Shown here: positions 42,780 through 50,313 of the stretch, piece by piece
How positions within the stretch are numbered: the stretch's first letter is position 1
How the letters are laid out: every line of letters starts with the position of its first letter
Assembly: GCA_016928975.1 (NCBI GenBank)
Contig: JAFGJR010000300.1
Span: forward strand, 10,720-74,719
Direction of reading: 5' to 3'
From: Sedimentisphaerales bacterium
Lineage (GTDB): Bacteria; Planctomycetota; Phycisphaerae; Sedimentisphaerales; SG8-4
DNA: 64,000 bases
Notes under the pieces: generated by a model
Database searches by the model: none
What the model saw: only the letters and a program-made list of their open reading frames with translations
Told to the model about the DNA's origin: nothing
Made by a program: the position numbers and the translations under genes

Positions 42780-44855
42780 TCATCGCTTGAGCCGGTTCGC
42801 CACCGCCGATTCGAGCACCAACAGCGCAATGGCCGCCCATGCACAGACCGGCCAGGCAGGCCTCTGCCGAAAACCGGAGGCCGCGGCTGCCACAGAGTCC
42901 GGACGGCTGCCGGACGCCGTGGGGTGGGTGGTGCTCACAGTGTTTCGGTGCAGGATATCCTCCATTCTCTCCGCGGTCGGGGCGCTCAGGTCGGTCTCAC
43001 CGGCGGGCAGATTGACCCCCGCGTACAGGGCCGGCTCATCCGTCGTCTTCATCCACCCAATACCGGCTGGGAGAGGCAGCAGGAGCAGATTGCCCTGGGT
43101 CGCCGCCCGCGCCCGGGTTCCATCGCAGTTCTCCACGGAGACGGCTCGTCGCGGGTCACGTGCTTCCGTGTCCCGGACGCGCAGAACGGGTCGCTCGCCG
43201 ATGGAGAAGCAAAACTGGCGGATCTCGTCCGTCTCGCCGACGATGGAACGGCAGAACGCGACCCACGCGGCGGATTTGGCCAGAAGTCCGAGGGAATCAT
43301 CGATGCTCGTGTTGATGAAGATCGACAGCCCGTGCCCACATGGCACGCTGTACAAGAGTCCCTCGCCGCCTGCCAGCCGCCACAGGCGTTGCGCCTGTGC
43401 CGTGGGGCGGCACTGCCAGTATCCTTTCAAAACCACCTGATCGAGTCGATAATTGGACAGGGACCTGACCGCCCGATCGTCGAGATCACCCGACGCGGCC
43501 ATGCCGGGCGTGGGCTCGGGGCGCGTGATGGCCTGAACCCACTGCTGCGGCTGGGCCGGCAAGAGCCCCTCGCGCGACAACTGTCTTGCCGGCTCCAGGT
43601 CCTGCGCGCCGGCCGTGAAGAACAGGAGCCGGCCGCCTTTCTGCAGGAAGGTTTTCAGGTCGCCTGTGCGGACGGTTGAGCCTGCGGCCAGGGACGAGAA
43701 GACAAGGATATCGGTTTCATGCAACCCGGCGCCGATGAGTCGGCCCTGCGGCACTTTCGTCAGATGCAACTGCTCGAGAGAGCCTGAGCTCGAAAGCGCC
43801 TGCATCGCGGTCTCGAAGAGGAAGGTCTCCTCATCTCGGTAGACAAGGACCATGTTGATCGGGCTGGCCGGCGGCATGTAGACGGCCAGATGGTACGTGT
43901 CATCTTCCACGAGACCGTCCTGGGGCGACAGGTTCAGCTCGATCGGCAGGCAGTGCCGGTCGCTCCGCCTCGATTGGGCGTTGAGCGCAAGTTGCAGTCG
44001 CACGATCCTGTGTTGTCCCGCCGCCAGAGACACCTCCTGCTTGCCTGCCGGGCCGCGACTCAGAATCTGTGCTGTCAGCGTACACTGACGCTGTGCCTGG
44101 CCGTAGTGAGCGACGGTGACATCAAGGTTCAGTGTATCGCCGACGATCCCTGCTACCCGGGCGGCGACAATCGCGGTATTCTCCGCGGGTCTGGCAGGCA
44201 AGATGGGCTCGTACTGAATGTCACCGGTGGTGAGGGTCTGGACCTGATCCAGTTCTCGCAGCACACTCGGCGTGAAGTCGCTCAGGATCACTGCGGAGAG
44301 TCTATCGCTTGTCGTGGCCGTTCGGCTGCCCTGACCCAGGGCGGCGAGGAAGTCGGTGAGTCGCACGCCGGCCGGGACAGGCTTGAGTCGCCTGGTCGCT
44401 GCAAGGGCCTCGCGCTTGCCAAGGTTCTGGCTCGACCGGCCTGAGGCCAGGCCATAGATATGGAACGAGGTGTCGTCCGGTGCCTGCCGGATGCAGTTGA
44501 GCGTCTTCTCGATCATGTGATCGAACAGCGTCCGGCTTCCATCGCGGTACGCCATCGACATCGAGTCGTCCAGGGCGAGATGAAACAAGGCCCGTTGCAC
44601 GGGCGGCTTCGTCTTGACGCGGAGCACCGGCTGGGCGAACAGGATAGCGATCAGCACGATGATCGCGCAGCGAAGCAGAAGGATCAGCAGGTCGCGGAGC
44701 CTGCGACGCGAATGGCTGTGACTCTGGCCGGCGCGCAGGAACCGGATCATCGTGAAGGGCACGCGACGAAATCGCGGCTTGCTCAGCAGGTGCGCCACGA
44801 TCGGACCGGCGACCGCCAGCGCCCCGAACAGGAAGGTCCACGCCAGGAAGCTCAC
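42780..44855 (-). CDS. BatA/VWA-like aerotolerance-type membrane protein
   Basis: A 691-residue protein with the BatA N-terminal domain: FLAWTFLFGALAVAGPIVAH, then RFRRVPFTMIRFL and a second helix (RCAIIVLIAILFAQPVL). A VWA-type domain follows with the metal-site DDSMS motif, then a DUF4350/amidotransferase-like part and a C-terminal helix (WPVCAWAAIALLVLESAVA). I chose the GTG at 44855: AAGGAGG is six bases ahead and it overlaps the DUF58 stop as GTGA. Part of the MoxR/DUF58/VWA operon. Confidence 0.85.
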   Translation of the reverse strand: MSFLAWTFLFGALAVAGPIVAHLLSKPRFRRVPFTMIRFLRAGQSHSHSRRRLRDLLILLLRCAIIVLIAILFAQPVLRVKTKPPVQRALFHLALDDSMSMAYRDGSRTLFDHMIEKTLNCIRQAPDDTSFHIYGLASGRSSQNLGKREALAATRRLKPVPAGVRLTDFLAALGQGSRTATTSDRLSAVILSDFTPSVLRELDQVQTLTTGDIQYEPILPARPAENTAIVAARVAGIVGDTLNLDVTVAHYGQAQRQCTLTAQILSRGPAGKQEVSLAAGQHRIVRLQLALNAQSRRSDRHCLPIELNLSPQDGLVEDDTYHLAVYMPPASPINMVLVYRDEETFLFETAMQALSSSGSLEQLHLTKVPQGRLIGAGLHETDILVFSSLAAGSTVRTGDLKTFLQKGGRLLFFTAGAQDLEPARQLSREGLLPAQPQQWVQAITRPEPTPGMAASGDLDDRAVRSLSNYRLDQVVLKGYWQCRPTAQAQRLWRLAGGEGLLYSVPCGHGLSIFINTSIDDSLGLLAKSAAWVAFCRSIVGETDEIRQFCFSIGERPVLRVRDTEARDPRRAVSVENCDGTRARAATQGNLLLLPLPAGIGWMKTTDEPALYAGVNLPAGETDLSAPTAERMEDILHRNTVSTTHPTASGSRPDSVAAAASGFRQRPAWPVCAWAAIALLVLESAVANRLKR

Positions 44856-45739
44856 ATCATCCTCCTTCGCTTGACCAGGTACGCGATGAGAGCCCTGTCG
44901 AGCGGCTCGGAGGTGTTGAGCAGGCAATAATCGATATTGTTCTTCCCACAGGTCCTCTTAACGTCGTCGAGGAAGTCGCGCACCTGCCGCTGGTACTCGG
45001 ACCGAACGGATTGCGGGAACGTGCGCACCTTGTCCTTCGACTCCAGGTCCTCGAACTCGATCAGGCCCTCGTAGTCGAGGTGCAGCTCCTGGCGGTCCAT
45101 CACGTGAAAGACAAGGAGGTCGTGCTTGAGGAACTTCAGATGCGCCAGGCCTCTGAAAATGTCGCCCTGATCGTCGAGCAGGTCGGAGACCAGGACGATC
45201 AGCCCCCGGCGTTTCGTCGTCTCGGCCATCGCGTGCAAGACGGCGGCCAGGTCCGTCCGGCCCGAAACGGCGGCGCCTTCGAGCGTGTGAAGGATCGCGT
45301 TGAGATGCGTTCGCCTGGACGCCGGCGGGACCTGTGCCTTGATCTTCTCCGCGAACAGAACGAGGGCCGTGCTGTCGCATTGCCTGAGCATGAGATAGCT
45401 CAGCGCGGCGGTGAGGTATGACGCATAGTCGATTTTGGAAATGGAGCCGTCACCGGCGAACGACATGCTCCTGCTCGTATCCAGGAGGAGGTACGCAGTC
45501 GTGTTCGTCTCCTGCTGAAACCGCTTGATATAGAGCCGGTCGCTCCGCGCGAACACCTTCCAGTCCACGAACTTCACCTCGTCGCCCTCGTGGTACTCGC
45601 GATGGTCGCTGTACTCGACGCTGAAGCCCTGGAACGGGCTGGGATGCAGACCGGAGAAGAAGCCCTCCACGGCGCACCGCGCCACCAGCTCCAGGTTGGC
45701 CAGCTTGCTCAGGAAGATGGGATCGAGGAACTCTGTCAT
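44852..45739 (-). CDS. DUF58 domain protein of the MoxR operon
   Basis: A 295-residue DUF58 protein: FFSGLHPSPFQGFSVEYSDH, REYHEGDEVKFVDWKVFARS (the family signature Y-x-x-G-D-x-x-x-x-x-D-W) and the VWA-like LLLDTSRSMSF. DUF58 proteins partner MoxR AAA+ ATPases in a proposed chaperone or metal-insertion complex at the membrane. It is separated from moxR by 116 bases that hold an inverted repeat (45756-45831). Confidence 0.93.
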   Translation of the reverse strand: MTEFLDPIFLSKLANLELVARCAVEGFFSGLHPSPFQGFSVEYSDHREYHEGDEVKFVDWKVFARSDRLYIKRFQQETNTTAYLLLDTSRSMSFAGDGSISKIDYASYLTAALSYLMLRQCDSTALVLFAEKIKAQVPPASRRTHLNAILHTLEGAAVSGRTDLAAVLHAMAETTKRRGLIVLVSDLLDDQGDIFRGLAHLKFLKHDLLVFHVMDRQELHLDYEGLIEFEDLESKDKVRTFPQSVRSEYQRQVRDFLDDVKRTCGKNNIDYCLLNTSEPLDRALIAYLVKRRRMM

Positions 45740-45755
45740 TTGAGCTGCCGCTTGA

Positions 45756-45831
45756 AAAGGACGTAAAGGACCTCAAGGACCGAAGAGCATCGCGTGGGCA
45801 GGACGAGTCCTTCAGGTCGTTTACGTCCCTT
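45756..45831. repeat. Inverted repeat of the GGACGTAAAGGAC type between moxR and DUF58 genes
   Basis: Arms near 45756-45781 and 45806-45831 match at about 23 of 27 positions as inverted repeats (core GGACGTAAA / TTTACGTCC). Each arm itself contains internal AAGGAC repeats. It fills most of the gap inside the operon, upstream of the DUF58 start. Confidence 0.75.
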
Positions 45832-45855
45832 AGGTCCTTCTTGCGAATGCCATTG

Positions 45856-46932
45856 TCACTTGGGCACTGTCACTCTCTCCAACAAGTCGTCGAGCACGGC
45901 TTCGATGCTGATGCCGTCGGCCTCGGCGTTGAAGTTCGCGATCACTCGGTGCCGCAGGACCAGCTTGCAGATGGCTTTCACGTCGTCGAAGCTCGGCGTG
46001 ATGCGACCCTTGGTCAGCGCCAGGGCCTTGGCGCCGAGCGTCATGAACTGCCCGGAGCGGGGACCTGCGCCCCACTTGAGGTACTTCTTCACCATCGTCG
46101 TGGCCAGGGCATCCGTCGGCCGAGTCGCGCGGGCCAGGCGGATGCAATAGGCGATCACCATATCGCTGACCGGGGCCGTCCGCACGACCTCCTGGAACAG
46201 GATCATGTCGTTCCCATTGAGGACATTCTCGATCACGTGCTTCTTGCCGGTCGTGGTCTGCTTGACCATGAGATGCTCTTCCTTGGCCGTGGGATAGTCG
46301 ATGTAGATCATGAACATGAAGCGGTCCAGTGCGGCCTCCGGCAGCGGGTATGTGCCTTCCTGCTCGATTGGGTTCTGTGTGGCCAGCACGAAGAACGGCT
46401 CGACGAGCTTGTGAGTCTTGCCCGAGATGGTCACCTCTCGCTCCTGCATCGCCTGGAGCAGGGCAGCCTGGGTCTTGGGTGGCGTGCGGTTGATCTCATC
46501 AGCCAGCACGATATTGGCGAAGATCGGTCCTCGAATGAACTCGAACTTCCTTTGCTTCGATTGCGGATCCCTCTGGATGATGTCGGCGCCGGTGATGTCC
46601 GACGGCATGAGGTCGGGCGTGAACTGGATGCGATTGAACCTGAGCTTCATCGCATCGGCGATAGAGTGCACTAACAGGGTCTTGGCCAGGCCCGGAACGC
46701 CTTGAACGATGCAATGCCCACCGGCGAGCATGCAGCAGAGGACGGAATCGATTACCGCATCCTGCCCGACGATGACCTGGTGGACCTGGCGTTTGAGCCG
46801 GCCGTAGCCTTCGTGCAGGCGGGCGATCAGTTGGTCGTCGCCCAGATTTGCCTGGGAGGGCGGGGTAGCCTGTCGGTTGTCAGTTGCCGCCTCAGGATCA
46901 CCCTCTTTGTGGATTCTGTCGGCCAATGTCAT
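45856..46932 (-). CDS. MoxR-family AAA+ ATPase
   Basis: A 358-residue AAA+ ATPase: a Walker A of the MoxR type (GVPGLAKT), Walker B with sensor helix (IVLADEINRTPPKTQAALLQAMQE), sensor 1 region (FFVLATQNPIEQEGTYPLPEAALDRFMF) and the C-terminal lid (RPTDALATTMVKKYLKWGAGPRSGQ). First gene of the seven-gene operon down to 35586. MoxR ATPases help assemble or activate VWA and metalloprotein complexes. GGAAAGGTGG precedes ATG 46932; an in-frame start at 46986 is less likely. Confidence 0.95.
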   Translation of the reverse strand: MTLADRIHKEGDPEAATDNRQATPPSQANLGDDQLIARLHEGYGRLKRQVHQVIVGQDAVIDSVLCCMLAGGHCIVQGVPGLAKTLLVHSIADAMKLRFNRIQFTPDLMPSDITGADIIQRDPQSKQRKFEFIRGPIFANIVLADEINRTPPKTQAALLQAMQEREVTISGKTHKLVEPFFVLATQNPIEQEGTYPLPEAALDRFMFMIYIDYPTAKEEHLMVKQTTTGKKHVIENVLNGNDMILFQEVVRTAPVSDMVIAYCIRLARATRPTDALATTMVKKYLKWGAGPRSGQFMTLGAKALALTKGRITPSFDDVKAICKLVLRHRVIANFNAEADGISIEAVLDDLLERVTVPK

Positions 46933-47046
46933 GGATCGAACCACCTTTCCAGCGAAGAACCACACTTTTCCACCTGTAAGACGCAATGGGGCTGGAGGAG
47001 TTACAAAAAAGCTGGATGTAGTGCCTTGGATGGAGGCGTCGCTCGA

Positions 47047-47130
47047 ACAGGACCTATAGGACGAATAGGACCCATACGACTCGCGCTGCCGCGATGTGCT
47101 TGCCTGTCCTGTTCGTCCTATAAGTCTTAT
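47047..47130. repeat. Palindromic repeat of the CCTATAGGACGAATAGGAC type
   Basis: Arms 47047-47073 and 47104-47130 match as inverted repeats at about 21 of 27 positions, with the core TATAGGACGAA / TTCGTCCTATA. It lies in the 380-base divergent spacer 46933-47312 between moxR and the HTH-receiver gene. The rest of the spacer holds a promoter (47216-47244) and no gene. Confidence 0.75.
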
Positions 47131-47215
47131 TTGCCGGTCGTGCGGCCGCTGGCCCCGCTGCCGATAAGAAACTGGGTGCTATAGTCAAAAATGGGGGTTT
47201 TCTGTTTTTTTACGC

Positions 47216-47244
47216 TTGACAAATAGCGGTTCGCTGGGTAATGT
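47216..47244 (+). promoter_or_regulatory. Consensus sigma-70 promoter of the HTH-receiver/histidine-kinase genes
   Basis: A perfect TTGACA (47216-47221), a 17-base spacer and TAATGT (47239-47244), 69 bases before ATG 47313. A T-rich stretch lies just upstream, as in strong promoters with an UP-like element. Confidence 0.75.
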
Positions 47245-47312
47245 AGGCCGTCAAGGCAACCTGGATCGGCCTTCGTTAAAAGGAGTTGGCGAAGAAGGAA
47301 GGGTTAAGGAAG

Positions 47313-47879
47313 ATGAAGGATCTGTTTACCACGGGCGAGGCTGCTGATATCTGTCGCGTCAGTCAACAGACGATTATTCGCTGCTTCGATTCCGGTCGTC
47401 TCAAGGGCTTCCGCGTCCCAGGGTCTAAGTTTCGCCGCATCCCTCGTGCCAGTCTGATTCGGTTCATGCGGGACAACAACATCCCCCTGGACAATCTCGA
47501 CTCGGGCAAGCGCAAAGTGCTCATCGTCGATGATGACGCGGAGATCGTGGAGCTGATCAGCGACATTCTGTCTCGCGAGGGCGGCTTCGAGATTCGCACG
47601 GCCTCCAGCGGGTATGAGGCGGGGATGATCACGCAGCAATTCCGGCCGGACCTGATCCTGCTCGACTATATGTTGCCCGATGTCAACGGCAACGTCGTCT
47701 GTCAAACCATTCGCAAGAACCCGGAGTTCGAGAACACGCGGATCATCATCGTCAGCGGCGTCATCAAGCAGGAAGAGATCGATCAGCTTCTCAGAGCGGG
47801 GGCCCAGGAATTCCTGCATAAGCCCTTTAACGTTTCGGAACTGGTGGAGAAGGTGAACTCCGCACTACAGGTGGCGTGA
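47313..47879 (+). CDS. Excisionase-type HTH fused to a response-regulator receiver domain
   Basis: A 188-residue protein in which the DNA-binding domain comes first. Residues 1-55 are a MerR/excisionase-type winged helix (LFTTGEAADICRVSQQTI, GRLKGFRVPGSKFRRIP). Residues about 67-185 are a full receiver domain with DDD acidic pocket (VLIVDDDAEIVELI), phospho-acceptor Asp in LILLDYMLPD, Ser in IIVSG and Lys in FLHKPF. The reversed order relative to classical regulators is seen in planctomycetes and deltaproteobacteria. AAGGA precedes the ATG. The histidine kinase 86 bases downstream is the likely partner. Confidence 0.85.
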   Translation: MKDLFTTGEAADICRVSQQTIIRCFDSGRLKGFRVPGSKFRRIPRASLIRFMRDNNIPLDNLDSGKRKVLIVDDDAEIVELISDILSREGGFEIRTASSGYEAGMITQQFRPDLILLDYMLPDVNGNVVCQTIRKNPEFENTRIIIVSGVIKQEEIDQLLRAGAQEFLHKPFNVSELVEKVNSALQVA

Positions 47880-47964
47880 GCCCGACAGGTCCGAAGGATT
47901 CGCCGACTGTCACTCCGTGATGGTTTGACGTACGGGTGGTTTGCCCTCGTGCAACAAGGACAGC

Positions 47965-50253
47965 ATGGCGCAGAAGAACGTGGACGCAACAGCCTCCCGG
48001 AAGGTGGAATTGGCGATAGGGGAGCTCGATGCACTGTCGGTGCCGCCGTGCGTTGCCGTGCAGTACCTCTCGAAGCTTCTCCAGGGTCAGTTCTCGCCCG
48101 CTTCGATCGCAGACATTGCGGAGTGCGAACCTGCGCTTGCGGCCGAGTTGATCGCCCTGGCGCAGCACCTAGATCGCGGCCCGGCATCCCAACGGCATTC
48201 CATCCGTCAGATCCTGGACCGGCTGGACCCAAGCGAGGTCCGCAATACCCTCTTGGCCACCAAGGTCAGCGCCAGCTTCGAGATCGAGTTCGCCAATGAG
48301 CACCCAGCGGTGCCTGCCCGCAAGGACCTGACGCTCCACAGTCTGGCGGTCGCCTGTTGCGCACGCAAGATCGCGGAAGCGGCGCCGCTACGGGTCGAGC
48401 CCGACGTGGCCTACTCGGCGGGTCTGCTCCACGACATCGGCAAGCTCGCGTTGCAGGACCTTATGCCACGAAGTCTGGCCGCGATCACGAAGGAGGCCGA
48501 AGCCGCGAAGCTGAGCCTGAGCGAGGTCGAGCGAAGACACTTGGGCACCGATCACGCACTGCTGGGCAAGCAACTGGCCCGGCGCTGGCGCCTGCCCGAG
48601 TCTATTACACTGGCTATCTGGCTCCACCACAGCGACCCGGTCGTCATCCGCGAGGGCATTCCCGAAGCCAGAACCGCGCTATTGGTCTGGGCGGCCGATC
48701 ACATCGTCCGACAGGCGGGTCTCGGCCATTCCGGCGCGTATGACACCCCCGAGTCGCTCGACAACATCGCCCGGGTTCTCGGCATCGCTGTGCAGTCGTT
48801 GCAGGAAATCCGGGACGAATTGCCCGAGCAGGTGGCGTCGAGATCCAAGGCGCTCGGGTTCGATCTGCCTCAGCCTACGGCCAGATACTGTGACCTGATC
48901 CAGGCCTCGGCGGTGCAACTGTCCAGAATGCACACGCAACTGGCCGTCGAGAACCACAACTTGCAGATGGAATCCGGCTGCCTGAATTTCGCCGATGAAT
49001 TCTTCCGCAGTGTGGGTGCCGACGCGGACGCCATCTACCTCGCCGAAGATTTCGCCCGGCGGTGGCAGCGCTTTTTCCAGACAGGTAGCGTCTGTGTTTT
49101 CTGGCCGGGCCGGTCGCAGGGGAATGTGGTCGAGCTCGTCCTCGTGGAGGCTCTTGGCCACAGCCGCAAGATCGTCCTCGAGGCCCCGGACGACCGTGTG
49201 CTGATCCCCAAGCCTGTGGCGAGCCGCTTCGCTGTGGCGGACGCGCGGGACCACATCGACTGGTTGTTGGAGCAGTTGGAGGTCGATTTTGACTCGGGAC
49301 GAACGAAGCTCGTGCCGCTGCGCTGCGACGGTCAGACCGTCGCCGTGGTCGCGTTCGAGCTGAACTATCCCGGCGATACGGACTTCTTTGCGGACAAATT
49401 CGAGACCGCCGCCTCGATGGCCGGCGCGATCCTGGGTCTCGCCCTGAACAAACAGCGTGAGGAGCATCTCCTCGAACGCTTCGCCCAAATCAAGACAGAC
49501 AGCAGGCGCGCGGGCGAACAGTGGATAGAGGCCAGCGCCGCTGAGAATTCGCAATCCGCAATCCCCAATCCGCAATCGCCGTTGCCTCCTTCTTCTGTTG
49601 AGGCGCTGGCGGAGATGGCGGCCGGCGTGGCCCACGAGCTGAACAATCCGCTGTCGGTCATCGCCGGACGAGCGCAGTTGCTTGCCCAGGCCGAAAGCGA
49701 TGGACAGAAGCGTCACGTCCTCGACGTCATCGGGGAGAACGCCCGCGAGGCGTCGGGCATCGTCGATGACCTGATGAGCTTCGCACAGCCCGACCCGCCA
49801 CGACCCACGAAGGTTGGCATCCGCCAGGTCCTTCATGAAGCGGTCGAGCTCGCCTCCCAGAAGACCGGGGGCGAGCCGATCAACGTGCAAGTCCAGGTGA
49901 CAGAGGGCATCCGCGAGGCCTTCGTGGATTCGGCCCAGATCGTCTCCGCGATCGCGAACGTGATCGCCAACTCCGTCGAGTCCTACGCGGACGCACTGGG
50001 CCCGGTGAAGATCGCCGCCGAGCCCGCCGACGCCGGAGTCCGCGTGCAGATCAGCGACCTCGGCTACGGCATGAACCCCGAGACGATCCGCAAGGCGACG
50101 TATCCGTTCTTCTCCGCCAAGCCCGCCGGCCGCAAGCGCGGCATGGGCCTGGCCTATACCGCCCGCCTGATCCAGCTCAACCGGGGCGCGATGACCATCG
50201 AGAGCCACCCCGAGCACGGCACCATCGTGACCATCACCCTGCCGTACGCGTAG
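47965..50253 (+). CDS. HDOD domain-containing sensor histidine kinase
   Basis: A 762-residue cytoplasmic protein. An HDOD domain (about residues 20-260) is recognised by LTLHSLAVACCARKIAEAA and YSAGLLHDIGKLALQ. A GAF-like region (about 310-500) follows, then the kinase core: H-box (AAGVAHELNNPLSVIAGRAQ), N-box (IANVIANSVESYADA), G1 (ISDLGYGM) and G2 (GMGLAYTARLI). No membrane helix is seen. Residues near 530 carry an inserted short repeat (SQSAIPNPQSPL) just before the H-box. AAGGA lies seven bases ahead of ATG 47965. Likely partner of the HTH-receiver protein. Confidence 0.88.
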   Translation: MAQKNVDATASRKVELAIGELDALSVPPCVAVQYLSKLLQGQFSPASIADIAECEPALAAELIALAQHLDRGPASQRHSIRQILDRLDPSEVRNTLLATKVSASFEIEFANEHPAVPARKDLTLHSLAVACCARKIAEAAPLRVEPDVAYSAGLLHDIGKLALQDLMPRSLAAITKEAEAAKLSLSEVERRHLGTDHALLGKQLARRWRLPESITLAIWLHHSDPVVIREGIPEARTALLVWAADHIVRQAGLGHSGAYDTPESLDNIARVLGIAVQSLQEIRDELPEQVASRSKALGFDLPQPTARYCDLIQASAVQLSRMHTQLAVENHNLQMESGCLNFADEFFRSVGADADAIYLAEDFARRWQRFFQTGSVCVFWPGRSQGNVVELVLVEALGHSRKIVLEAPDDRVLIPKPVASRFAVADARDHIDWLLEQLEVDFDSGRTKLVPLRCDGQTVAVVAFELNYPGDTDFFADKFETAASMAGAILGLALNKQREEHLLERFAQIKTDSRRAGEQWIEASAAENSQSAIPNPQSPLPPSSVEALAEMAAGVAHELNNPLSVIAGRAQLLAQAESDGQKRHVLDVIGENAREASGIVDDLMSFAQPDPPRPTKVGIRQVLHEAVELASQKTGGEPINVQVQVTEGIREAFVDSAQIVSAIANVIANSVESYADALGPVKIAAEPADAGVRVQISDLGYGMNPETIRKATYPFFSAKPAGRKRGMGLAYTARLIQLNRGAMTIESHPEHGTIVTITLPYA
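49546..49579 (+). repeat. In-frame short repeat before the histidine-kinase H-box
   Basis: Tandem AATCCGCAATCC-type units encoding SQSAIPNPQS in the linker between the GAF-like and kinase domains. The same unit, in related form, is found at 18179-18213. Confidence 0.6.
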
Positions 50254-50313
50254 GGTCGGTTCGAGACTGCAACACCGCGCTGCCAGCCGTCTCTCTCCGA
50301 CCACACGCAGCCC

